Source: Candidatus Woesearchaeota archaeon
Lineage (GTDB): Archaea; Nanobdellota; Nanobdellia; Woesearchaeales; JAUUYB01
Length of the DNA: 20,713 nucleotides
Direction of reading: 5' to 3'
Assembly (NCBI GenBank): GCA_030590605.1
Contig: JAUUYB010000005.1
Span: 1 to 20,713 of the forward strand
Shown: piece by piece, positions 1-6,672 of the stretch
How positions within the stretch are numbered: position 1 is the first letter of the stretch
Layout: the number at the start of each line of letters is the position of its first letter
Position numbers and translations under genes: made by a program
Notes under the pieces: generated by a model
The model's input: the letters and a program-made list of their open reading frames with translations, nothing else
What the model was told of the DNA's origin: nothing
Database searches by the model: none

Positions 1-585
1 ATCGCTCTAGTCAGCATGCAATCAAAGACTCTCCCAGGTCAGACTGAAATCCACACATCACTTATCACTGCAACCGTTTGCTATGATTACCAGACCATCC
101 TCAATGAAGAAGTGTGCATCGAAGCAGATATATTCAATACAGGTCATGGAGTGAAAGTATGCGAGTCATCAGAAAAATCTCTTTCGAGCCAGGGAGGGCC
201 AGTCGCAATCACCAAAATAACACCTACGATGCATCCTGGAAGTGACGGTCAGACAGTCACCCCTCAGTTCAGGCTGGAAGTCAGGAATCTCGGTAAGGGA
301 ACAGTGATATCTTCAAGCGCAGCAGATAGTTGCTCTTCTGCCTCTCTCGATAAAACAGAAATCAATGAGATAAAGATCAATGCTAAACTCTTCAGCAGGA
401 GGCTTGCCTGCAACCCGCAGACATTCAGGCTTGATGATACCAAGACTGCGCATGTGAGTTGCGAATTGACCGGGGGAGTCGAAGCAGTGCCTGATGCATA
501 TATGTCAATGCTGGTAGTTGAGCTCGACTATGGATATACCACGACAGTCTCAAAGGAGATCAAGATCAGGAAATCGATGAATTAA
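1..585 (+). CDS. C-terminal part of a secreted Ig-like/lipoprotein-family protein (5' end outside window)
   Basis: The reading frame is open to the left edge, so this is the C-terminal part (about 194 residues) of a longer protein. It shares motifs in the same order with the two genes downstream: a V-C-Y-D-Y motif near residue 27, a spaced C-I-E/V-C-E-S cysteine pair, S-Q-G-G-P-V-A-I-T, then R-N-L-G-K-G-T-V-I, a cysteine pair, and a C-terminal L-D-Y-G-Y strand before K-E-I-K-I. The matching motifs downstream are A-C-Y-A-Y, S-Q-G-G-P-V-A-V-T and S-N-V-G-G-G-T-V-I. This is therefore the first of three tandem paralogues. By analogy it would be an extracytoplasmic protein with beta-sandwich domains, but its signal peptide is not visible. 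Function is unknown; I recognise no enzyme motif. The family resemblance is seen directly; location and role are inferred from the paralogues. Confidence 0.85.
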   Translation: MALVSMQSKTLPGQTEIHTSLITATVCYDYQTILNEEVCIEADIFNTGHGVKVCESSEKSLSSQGGPVAITKITPTMHPGSDGQTVTPQFRLEVRNLGKGTVISSSAADSCSSASLDKTEINEIKINAKLFSRRLACNPQTFRLDDTKTAHVSCELTGGVEAVPDAYMSMLVVELDYGYTTTVSKEIKIRKSMN

Positions 586-633
586 TCGGTTTCATCGGCT
601 TCACCTAAAAAATTGAGTGGAACATCAGAAAAG

Positions 634-641
634 TTTATATA
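634..641 (+). promoter_or_regulatory. TATA box, leaderless promoter of the second lipoprotein gene
   Basis: TTTATATA is centred about 27 nt before the ATG at 665. This is the usual distance from an archaeal TATA box to the transcription start, so the mRNA would begin at or next to the start codon. It also argues against an in-frame ATG at 617, which lies upstream of the TATA box. Confidence 0.6.
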
Positions 642-664
642 AATCACAACAGGGAATCAAGACC

Positions 665-1603
665 ATGAGGACAATAGGATTACTTGGCATGATCACGGTC
701 GTAATACTTATTGGTGGTTGTGTGATCACTCCGAGTTCTGGAACCAATCCGGATGAGAATTACCGTACTGGTTCAACCGGGTTATCTGTGTCATTCCTTA
801 CGAACACGCCACCTTCTAAATTATATGACGATGAAGATTTCAAGGCTATGCTCGAAATCAGGAACATCGGGGCGACAGATGTCATAGCGAACGGGCGACT
901 TTACCTAAGCGGATTCGATCCCAGCATCATCACAGGAATAGATTCTTCAGGGTTCCTTATCCAGGATCTCGAGGGTAAGAGCCTCTACAATCCAGAAGGG
1001 GGGTATGATGTAGCGACCTTCGACGGTCATATCAGGGATCTTGAGTCGAGACAGGTCGATTACTATGATGTACCTATACTTGCTACTGCTTGTTACGCTT
1101 ATGAAACGATCGCTGCGCCAACTCTATGTCTAGATCCTGATCCATATTCAAACACCCGTGAGACCAAGGCCTGCAGTGCAGGGAGTGTCGAGAATGTGGG
1201 GGGAAGCCAGGGGGGTCCTGTTGCGGTCACTAGCGTAACTGTCGAGCCTTCTCCTGGAAAAGCAAAAATCAAGTTCGATATCAGTAATGTAGGCGGAGGG
1301 ACCGTGATCCGGAGCGGGCTTGAATACCTAACGAGATGCAATCCTTACAGTACGACCAAATTGGAATATGAAGATGTGGATTATGTAAAGATAGAAGAGG
1401 TCCAGATCGGCGACCAGACCATCACAGGATCATGCAAGCCAGTGGACAATGAACACATCAGACTCCATAATGGAAAAGGGTTCGTATGGTGTGAAGTCAC
1501 CGGACTCATGGGATCAGCATATAAGACCCCGCTTACCATCAAACTCAGCTATAATTACCGTTCGACCACAGAAAGGAACATACGGATAGTCCAGACACCG
1601 TAA
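665..1603 (+). CDS. Lipoprotein, second of three tandem paralogues
   Basis: A 312-residue secreted lipoprotein of unknown function. The N-terminus has a basic residue, a hydrophobic stretch and the lipobox L-I-G-G-C with Cys19 as the likely lipidated residue, so the mature protein should sit on the outer face of the membrane. The N-terminal half contains an Ig-like strand pattern (L-E-I-R-N-I-G near 60-66, CARDB-like in style; this is inference). The C-terminal half has the family motifs A-C-Y-A-Y, S-Q-G-G-P-V-A-V-T, S-N-V-G-G-G-T-V-I and L-S-Y-N-Y. An in-frame ATG at 617 would add 16 residues, but it is upstream of the TATA box at 634-641 and would bury the signal peptide, so 665 is chosen. 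Four or more paired cysteines suggest disulfides. The next gene starts 48 nt after this stop and is probably co-transcribed. Confidence 0.85.
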   Translation: MRTIGLLGMITVVILIGGCVITPSSGTNPDENYRTGSTGLSVSFLTNTPPSKLYDDEDFKAMLEIRNIGATDVIANGRLYLSGFDPSIITGIDSSGFLIQDLEGKSLYNPEGGYDVATFDGHIRDLESRQVDYYDVPILATACYAYETIAAPTLCLDPDPYSNTRETKACSAGSVENVGGSQGGPVAVTSVTVEPSPGKAKIKFDISNVGGGTVIRSGLEYLTRCNPYSTTKLEYEDVDYVKIEEVQIGDQTITGSCKPVDNEHIRLHNGKGFVWCEVTGLMGSAYKTPLTIKLSYNYRSTTERNIRIVQTP

Positions 1604-1651
1604 TAATTAAAAAGGAGAAGAACCATAAACTAGGAAAAGGAGGAGATTTCA

Positions 1652-2608
1652 ATGGCAAAACTTACATTACTCATCGTTGCTCTGTTTGGGATAGGATTAA
1701 TGCTCTCAGGCTGTACAGGCGGCGGAACAACTATAGGCTCTAAGAGGGACCCTTTCCTTGGAGGAACTACCGGTATTTCTGTCGATTTCGCTCAAGGTGC
1801 TCCGCCGGGAGAGACTTTTGACGGAGGAGACTCTCCTTTCGACGTCATCATCATACTCGAGAACAAGGGAGAGTATGATGTCCCTGCAAGCGACTGCAGA
1901 GTCAGGATAAAAGGAATCCTAGCATCCGACTTCTCGAAATCAGAAGGAGATCTCACCAAGAACCCTCCAGAAGATGTCGAAGCAACATCCAAGAATTCAG
2001 AAGGAGATATCCTTCCAGGACCTCAGGTCTATGTCGAATTCACAGGATTCAACCATGATAATCCTCTTACAGGGAACACGCCTTTCACCCTTCTTGCAGA
2101 GGTCTGTTACAAATATGAGAACGATGCACAAGCCATGCTTTGCATCAGTGAAGATATCCTTGATATAGCTCAAGACAATCGGGTCTGCACTGTGTCAGAA
2201 TCCAAGACCATCTATAATTCAGGCGGTCCGGTACATGTAGAGAATTTCAAAGAGATGCCTGCAGGAGAGGACAAGGTCAGGTTCTATTTCGATGTCGTCC
2301 ATTCAGGAACCGGAGATATATACAAGGAAGCGACACAATGCAATAAAGATAGCATGAGTGATGAGGATAGGATATGGGTGGAAGTCGAATCGACAATATC
2401 TGGGGCTATCTCTTGTACAGGACTTACAGGTGGAGACAGCAAATCAGGATATGTCAAACTCTATAACGCAGGAAAGATGACCATCACCTGTACCCAAGAA
2501 GTGTCCACAAACTCTGACTATGAGACTCCGGTCAACATAAAGCTCAGATATGATTATGAGCAGACCAAGACAAAAGAGATCATAGTCAAGCATATCGAAG
2601 ATAATTAA
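1652..2608 (+). CDS. Lipoprotein, third of three tandem paralogues
   Basis: A 318-residue secreted lipoprotein of unknown function. It begins with a signal peptide ending in the lipobox L-M-L-S-G-C (Cys21). An Ig-like region follows (L-E-N-K-G-E-Y-D near 70). The C-terminal family region carries V-C-Y-K-Y, a C-I-S/V-C-T cysteine pair, N-S-G-G-P-V and a final L-R-Y-D-Y strand before K-E-I-I-V. The architecture matches the preceding gene, with divergence mostly in the loops. The start is well supported by a strong ribosome binding site, GGAGGAG, ending 6 nt before the ATG. Unlike the leaderless gene before it, this is what is expected for an internal operon gene. A long T tract follows the stop. 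It could bind substrate or act in adhesion; nothing in the sequence decides this. Confidence 0.88.
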   Translation: MAKLTLLIVALFGIGLMLSGCTGGGTTIGSKRDPFLGGTTGISVDFAQGAPPGETFDGGDSPFDVIIILENKGEYDVPASDCRVRIKGILASDFSKSEGDLTKNPPEDVEATSKNSEGDILPGPQVYVEFTGFNHDNPLTGNTPFTLLAEVCYKYENDAQAMLCISEDILDIAQDNRVCTVSESKTIYNSGGPVHVENFKEMPAGEDKVRFYFDVVHSGTGDIYKEATQCNKDSMSDEDRIWVEVESTISGAISCTGLTGGDSKSGYVKLYNAGKMTITCTQEVSTNSDYETPVNIKLRYDYEQTKTKEIIVKHIEDN

Positions 2609-2636
2609 TTCTTTTTTTTCTCTTTTTTTTTCTTTC
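2609..2636 (+). terminator. T-tract terminator after the lipoprotein operon
   Basis: The stop codon is followed directly by two runs of eight T residues separated by short C/T spacers. Archaeal RNA polymerase terminates at such oligo-T tracts without needing a hairpin. It ends the three-gene lipoprotein operon. Confidence 0.7.
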
Positions 2637-2664
2637 AATTATTATTGTCAAATCTGTAATATTC

Positions 2665-2777
2665 GAAAACAACAACAAAGGCACGGACGGTCATGCTTCG
2701 CACGTCCTATTACGCCTCGCACGACCCCCCACTACGTAGGGGAACATGCGATGCTTCATCCGGCCAATGTTGTTTTC
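2665..2777. repeat. GC-rich intergenic block bounded by a 10-bp inverted repeat
   Basis: In an AT-rich intergenic gap, a GC-rich core is bounded by GAAAACAACA at 2665-2674 and its exact reverse complement TGTTGTTTTC at 2768-2777. Inside is a 13-nt direct repeat with two mismatches, GCTTCGCACGTCC at 2695-2707 and GCCTCGCACGACC at 2714-2726. A CCCC/GGGG stem follows (2727-2730 with 2739-2742) around the palindrome CTACGTAG. There is no convincing ORF. It lies between the convergent ends of the lipoprotein operon and rfcS. It could be a dispersed repeat, a non-autonomous element or a structured RNA; the sequence alone does not decide. Confidence 0.5.
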
Positions 2778-2813
2778 TCCTTAGAAAATGTTTAGTTGAA
2801 TTAAGAATTAGAC

Positions 2814-3767
2814 TTAATTTGTTCCTAACGCAGAGAATGTAGCTAGCAACGCCTCAAGCTGTATGAATTCATCACTTCCTTCTACGAGGCGGAACTCGGT
2901 CTCACCGCACTTCTCGATCATGACCATCTTTTGGTGCTTATCAGCTTCGACATTCCATACTTCTCTTTGAATCTGTTTGATTACGTCGATTCCTGACAGA
3001 CCGTAGTCAAGCATGACCTGGAGGAGCTTTTTTCTCGCTTCAAGGAAGTCGCCTTTTAGAGAAAGATTGATGAGGGCCTTCACCTCTTCAGGCTGGGCTA
3101 CAGAAGCGATGGAATAGATGATGTCTGCAGTTATCTTATCTGTCAACGCTGCACAGCTCTGAAGGATGTTTTCAGCTCTCCTGCAGTCACCTCCTGAAAT
3201 CTCATAAATCGCTTCTTTTGCTGCAGTATCAATAGTCAGATTCTCGCTTTTCGCTATCGCGTCCATTATCTTCGCTATATGGTCTTTCCCTAACGGCTTG
3301 AACCTGAATATCGCGCACCTGCTCTGGATAGGATCTATTATCTTTGATGAGTAATTGCATGAAAGGATGAATCTGCATGTGGTAGCATAGTTCTCCATAG
3401 TCCTCCTCAGGGCTTGCTGTGCTTCCTTTGTGAGTGCGTCACATTCATCCAGATAGATGATCTTGAAAGGGAAATCTCCGATAGCCTTGGTACGAGCGAA
3501 ATCTTTGACCTTGTTCCTGACGATGTCTATACCTCTTTCGTCTGATGCGTTAAGCTCCAGGAGGTTCGTAGTCCAGGAATCACCGAACAGCTGGCGTCCT
3601 ATGACCAGAGAAAGAGTGGTCTTTCCTATTCCTGCAGGACCTGAGAACAGAAGATGGGGCATATTGAGGGCTTTTACGAAAGCCTCTACCCTTTTTACAA
3701 TCAGGTCCTGACCCAGTATCTCCTTGAAGGTCTTAGGCCGATATTTCTCTGTCCAGATGCTGCTCAT
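2814..3767 (-). CDS. rfcS: Replication factor C small subunit (clamp loader ATPase)
   Basis: A 317-residue AAA+ clamp-loader subunit. RFC opens and loads the PCNA sliding clamp at primer-template junctions using ATP; small subunits form most of the ring with one large subunit. The sequence shows the W-T-E-K-Y-R-P N-terminal signature (residues 5-11), Walker A G-P-A-G-I-G-K-T-T (43-51), Walker B with D-E-C-D (107-110), a sensor-1 region ending S-C-N (136-138) and the S-R-C arginine-finger box (149-151). Length is normal for the archaeal family, and no intein interrupts the ATPase motifs. A TATA box about 29 nt upstream supports this start. No large subunit is in the window. A 7-bp inverted repeat (2799-2805 with 2813-2819) spans the stop codon. 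The identification is very secure. Confidence 0.97.
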   Translation of the reverse strand: MSSIWTEKYRPKTFKEILGQDLIVKRVEAFVKALNMPHLLFSGPAGIGKTTLSLVIGRQLFGDSWTTNLLELNASDERGIDIVRNKVKDFARTKAIGDFPFKIIYLDECDALTKEAQQALRRTMENYATTCRFILSCNYSSKIIDPIQSRCAIFRFKPLGKDHIAKIMDAIAKSENLTIDTAAKEAIYEISGGDCRRAENILQSCAALTDKITADIIYSIASVAQPEEVKALINLSLKGDFLEARKKLLQVMLDYGLSGIDVIKQIQREVWNVEADKHQKMVMIEKCGETEFRLVEGSDEFIQLEALLATFSALGTN

Positions 3768-3792
3768 AGTGTTGTGTAGTAATAGAGGTGGG

Positions 3793-3800
3793 TATAAAAA
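3793..3800 (-). promoter_or_regulatory. TATA box of rfcS
   Basis: On the minus strand TTTTTATA is centred about 29 nt before the rfcS ATG, so the transcript would be leaderless or have only a few nucleotides of leader. Confidence 0.55.
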
Positions 3801-3834
3801 GATTACTAAATGATAAAAAATATTGAAGAAAAAG

Positions 3835-4098
3835 TTAAATGATATCTTCTTCGGATATTACCAGAAAGTCTCCCATCGCGATGACAGCTGAGAATGGGAT
3901 AAGCGAATTGTTCTCTTTATCTTTTTCGAGTTCAATCTTCTCGCAATATGGGGTGATGTTTGTCAGGACGATGTGGATAAGTTCACCAGAACGGGTCTCG
4001 AAGATGACGTCTCCGACCTCTCCGAAGCGTTTCCCTGTCTTGCTTACGACAGTCTTTCCAATCATCTGTTTTGAGAATTTCTTGTCCTCGTCAGCCAT
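3835..4098 (-). CDS. Small PRC-barrel domain protein
   Basis: An 87-residue protein that is essentially one PRC-barrel domain: I-G-K-T-V-V near residues 13-18, the G-K-R-F-G-E-V-G-D-V turn (22-31), I-P-F-S-A-V and a final G-D-F-L-V-I strand. PRC-barrels are small beta-barrels that mediate protein-protein contacts. Short archaeal members of this type (CdpB proteins) have been linked to FtsZ-based cell division in haloarchaea; assigning that role here is inference. The start is supported by a GAGGGG ribosome binding site (4104-4109, minus strand) 5 nt before the ATG and a TATA-like element about 40 nt upstream. It lies 67 bp upstream of rfcS on the same strand, but rfcS has its own promoter. 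No membrane segment is visible, so it should be cytoplasmic. Confidence 0.88.
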   Translation of the reverse strand: MADEDKKFSKQMIGKTVVSKTGKRFGEVGDVIFETRSGELIHIVLTNITPYCEKIELEKDKENNSLIPFSAVIAMGDFLVISEEDII

Positions 4099-4136
4099 AT
4101 GTACCCCTCATAATAGTAAATGATTAAGCCATTTCC

Positions 4137-4145
4137 TATTTAAAT
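4137..4145 (-). promoter_or_regulatory. TATA-like element of the PRC-barrel gene
   Basis: Minus-strand ATTTAAATA lies about 43 nt upstream of the ATG. This leaves a leader of roughly 15 nt, just enough to hold the GAGGGG ribosome binding site at 4104-4109. It contrasts with the leaderless promoters elsewhere in the window. Confidence 0.45.
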
Positions 4146-4231
4146 GTTTCCAATTTCAATCATATGGTTTGTTATCTAGATACTTCATTTTTGGTTTATT
4201 GTGAATTTAGACGCTAAAAGAGGGGTGGTGA

Positions 4232-4248
4232 CGCTTACGCTGGATATA
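4232..4248 (+). repeat. Short dispersed motif shared with 19708-19725
   Basis: CGCTTACGCTGGATATA here and CGCTTACGCTTGAATATA at 19708-19725 are nearly identical, and both are preceded by GGTGG-type sequence. Both are intergenic, upstream of a plus-strand gene. It may be a remnant of a dispersed repeat; chance similarity is possible. Confidence 0.3.
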
Positions 4249-4272
4249 CTTTTTGTTGATGGAGAAATAGTT

Positions 4273-4280
4273 TTATATAT
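4273..4280 (+). promoter_or_regulatory. TATA box of tyrS
   Basis: TTATATAT is centred about 28 nt before the tyrS ATG and is followed by no ribosome binding site, which indicates a leaderless or nearly leaderless mRNA. Confidence 0.6.
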
Positions 4281-4304
4281 ATCGCGCTATTCTTTTTTGT
4301 TACT

Positions 4305-5381
4305 ATGGATACTGAAGCACGGATGGACCTTGTCCGCCAGGTAGGAGAAGAGATACTGACAGAAGAAGAGATGAGGAACCTCTTTGAGACGAAAGATAGG
4401 ATCGTAGCGTATGACGGTTTTGAACCTAGCGGCACTGTCCATATCGCACAAGGAGTCCTTAGGGCGATCAATGTCAACAAGATGACCAAGGCCGGCGTCA
4501 CATTCAAGATGTATGCAGCTGATTGGCATGCATGGGCTAACAACAAGCTCGGCGGAGATCTTGAGAAGATCAATATGGTCGGGGATTATCTTGTGGAAGT
4601 CTGGAAGCAGACAGGGATGGATCTTGACAATGTCGAATTCGTCAGGGCATCTGAAATCGTCTGTAATGACGGATACTGGAAGAAAGTGATGCAGATCGCG
4701 AGATCATCTACTGTCAAGCGAATACTTCGATGTTCACAGATAATGGGGAGGAGTGAAAACGATGCGCTCCAAGCGTCGCAGATACTATATCCTTGTATGC
4801 AGGCAGCAGATATATTCGAACTAGAAGCGGATCTCTGTCAATTGGGTATGGACCAGCGGAAAGTGAATGTGCTTGCGCGGGAAGTAGGCCCTAAACTTGG
4901 ATGGTATAAACCTGTAGTCGTAAGCCATCATATGCTTATGGGACTCGGTGCTCCATCTACAGACACGACCGATGCTATCGAAAAAGCGATCGAAATGAAG
5001 ATGTCTAAATCTAAACCTGATACTGCTATCTTCATGACGGATACAGAAGAAGATATTACACGTAAGATCAAGAAAGCATGGGCTCCTGAGAAACAAGTAG
5101 CTGAGAATCCAATCCTTGAATACTGCAAGTACATCATCTTCGAGAAATTTGATGATCTGGTCATCAACAGGCCTGAGAAATGGGGCGGGAACCTTGAATA
5201 CCAATCCTATGCAGAGCTTGAGAGCGCATATGCAAAAGGCGACGTGCATCCGATGGATCTCAAAGGTGCAGTTGCAGGAAAGATCAATGATATAGTGGCT
5301 CCGGTCAGAGAGCACTTCGAGAAGAACGAGAAAGCACGGAAGTTACTTGAGACGATCAAGGGTTTTGAAATCACTAGATGA
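4305..5381 (+). CDS. tyrS: Tyrosyl-tRNA synthetase, archaeal/eukaryotic (plant/protist-like) type
   Basis: Class I aminoacyl-tRNA synthetase of 358 residues that charges tRNA-Tyr in the cytoplasm. The HIGH-type motif is H-I-A-Q (46-49) after Y-D-G-F-E-P-S-G, and the KMSKS loop is intact (232-236). Tyr-pocket motifs Y-P-C-M-Q and L-G-M-D-Q-R-K lie between them. From memory, the signatures Y-D-G-F-E-P-S-G, N-N-K-x-G-G-D-L, I-L-R-C-x-Q-I-M-G-R-S-E and C-Q-L-G-M-D-Q-R-K-V-N resemble plant and kinetoplastid TyrRS more than the Methanocaldococcus type (which has I-G-F-E-P-S-G and K-M-S-S-S). The length fits a catalytic core plus the short C-terminal anticodon domain, with no added domain. The start is set by the TATA box 28 nt upstream. 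TrpRS was considered, but the motif set fits TyrRS. Confidence 0.95.
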   Translation: MDTEARMDLVRQVGEEILTEEEMRNLFETKDRIVAYDGFEPSGTVHIAQGVLRAINVNKMTKAGVTFKMYAADWHAWANNKLGGDLEKINMVGDYLVEVWKQTGMDLDNVEFVRASEIVCNDGYWKKVMQIARSSTVKRILRCSQIMGRSENDALQASQILYPCMQAADIFELEADLCQLGMDQRKVNVLAREVGPKLGWYKPVVVSHHMLMGLGAPSTDTTDAIEKAIEMKMSKSKPDTAIFMTDTEEDITRKIKKAWAPEKQVAENPILEYCKYIIFEKFDDLVINRPEKWGGNLEYQSYAELESAYAKGDVHPMDLKGAVAGKINDIVAPVREHFEKNEKARKLLETIKGFEITR

Positions 5382-5397
5382 TTATGATTAATTTCTA

Positions 5398-5426
5398 AAG
5401 ATTTATTATTATTTTTATTATTATTT
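5398..5426. terminator. AT-rich terminator between convergent tyrS and the M16 gene
   Basis: The 39-bp gap between two convergent stop codons is almost pure A/T, with T-rich runs on the plus strand suitable for ending tyrS. The last bases overlap the M16 stop. Termination of the minus-strand transcript is less clear. Confidence 0.45.
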
Positions 5427-6629
5427 CTGAAATATAGTTGTAGTCACGAACTCTTTTAGGTATCTGTCTCTTGTCTGAAGGATGTCCTTTTTTGTGATTC
5501 GTTTTATCTTGTCGATATAGTTGTGGAGCTCATTCAACCTGCCTCTGCTCGCCCACTCCCCAAGCGAATCAGACAGAGAATGATTATCTTCGTGTTCCAT
5601 TATGAAGCTGCCTTCAATGAAGTTCTTCGATTCCTGGAGTTCTGTCGTGCTGATATCATCGAGTTTCATCAGCTCTTTCTTGAATATGTTCCTGCATGTC
5701 TGGAGGTTCTTACGGTCTGTGTTGACATAATATGCAAAGAACCCGTAATCTGCTTTGGTCTCATGGTGGACACCGACATCATAGGCCAGCCCCCTCTTAG
5801 TCCTGACTTCAATAAAAAGGCGGCCTGAGAGCCCTTTCCCGAGTATAGCCTGGATGACATCAAGGACATAACTGTCTTTACTCTCTCTTGGGACAGTCTT
5901 ACATCCGACAATCGTAAATGATTGTGATATATCTCTCTTTATCGATCTTGTCTTCGTCAACGTCTTTTGCGGCTCCTTGATAGATATGATAGTCCTATTC
6001 CTTCCTCTGGTAAGGCTGCCGAACTGTTCCCTGATCGCTGACATCTGGAAACCGCCACCTGTTACGGAGAGGATCATGTTGTTAGGCAGATAATACTTTG
6101 AATGGAACTCCTGGAGATCCTTTCGGGTAATACTCTTGATGTTTTTCTCATAGCCAATGACAGGGTGTCTTGCAGGGTGGTTCTTGTAGAGAGTAGACAG
6201 GAATATGGTCCATTGATGCATACGTGATTCATCCTCGCGCATCTTAACCTCACTCAAGATGACCCCTCTCTCTTTTTCGATCATCTCAGACAGGAACGCA
6301 GGATTCGTGACCACATCAAAGAGTATATCTATTCCCTTCTCGAAATGCTTCTTCAGACAATTCACATAGAAACAAGTCCTCTCATTGCTAGTATAGGCCC
6401 CGATCTCGCCCCCTATACCTTCAATCTCCCTAGCTATCGTCTCAGCATCCCGGTTCTTAGTACCTTCGAAGACCATGTGTTCAAGAAAATGTGATATCCC
6501 TCTCTTACTGCTCTCTTCATTGTTCGATCCGACCTGTACAGTCACCTGGATCGAGACGGATTCGGTGTCCTTTTTCTGGTGAAGCACCAATAATCCGTTT
6601 GGCAGATGATACTCTTTGCATGATTTCAT
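5421..6629 (-). CDS. M16 family zinc metallopeptidase (insulinase/processing-peptidase-like)
   Basis: A 402-residue protein with the inverted zinc motif H-x-x-E-H, seen as H-F-L-E-H in G-I-S-H-F-L-E-H-M-V-F-E-G-T around residues 44-57. The distal glutamate region E-R-G-V-I-L-S-E-V follows about 75 residues later and supplies the third ligand. The start L-P-N-G-L and the later R-G-L-A-Y-D-V motif (near 280) are family hallmarks. The length matches a single two-domain M16B subunit, which usually works as a dimer to degrade peptides or process precursors. There is no signal peptide, so it is probably cytoplasmic. It is divergent from the M24 peptidase gene with only 43 bp between starts. M16 enzymes are much commoner in bacteria, so lateral acquisition is possible but unproven. 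Confidence 0.94.
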   Translation of the reverse strand: MKSCKEYHLPNGLLVLHQKKDTESVSIQVTVQVGSNNEESSKRGISHFLEHMVFEGTKNRDAETIAREIEGIGGEIGAYTSNERTCFYVNCLKKHFEKGIDILFDVVTNPAFLSEMIEKERGVILSEVKMREDESRMHQWTIFLSTLYKNHPARHPVIGYEKNIKSITRKDLQEFHSKYYLPNNMILSVTGGGFQMSAIREQFGSLTRGRNRTIISIKEPQKTLTKTRSIKRDISQSFTIVGCKTVPRESKDSYVLDVIQAILGKGLSGRLFIEVRTKRGLAYDVGVHHETKADYGFFAYYVNTDRKNLQTCRNIFKKELMKLDDISTTELQESKNFIEGSFIMEHEDNHSLSDSLGEWASRGRLNELHNYIDKIKRITKKDILQTRDRYLKEFVTTTIFQK

Positions 6630-6642
6630 CGATTTGCCAATC

Positions 6643-6660
6643 TTTATATAATATTTAAAT
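6643..6660. promoter_or_regulatory. Overlapping divergent promoters for the M16 and M24 peptidase genes
   Basis: The 43-bp gap holds two adjacent TATA-like elements. TTTATATA at 6643-6650 is centred about 26 nt before the plus-strand GTG at 6673. ATTTAAAT at 6653-6660 is centred about 27 nt before the minus-strand ATG at 6629. Each gene's TATA box is thus the one farther from its own start, so the two promoters cross and initiation complexes could not assemble on both at once. Both transcripts would be leaderless. Confidence 0.5.
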
Positions 6661-6672
6661 CTTTACTAAAGC

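Noticed and set aside
617..664. Upstream ATG extending the second lipoprotein by 16 residues
   Set aside because: The TATA box lies inside this extension and the lipobox signal peptide begins at 665.
4821..5315. 164-aa minus-strand ORF
   Set aside because: It lies wholly inside tyrS, whose motifs are intact; it is a shadow of the coding frame.
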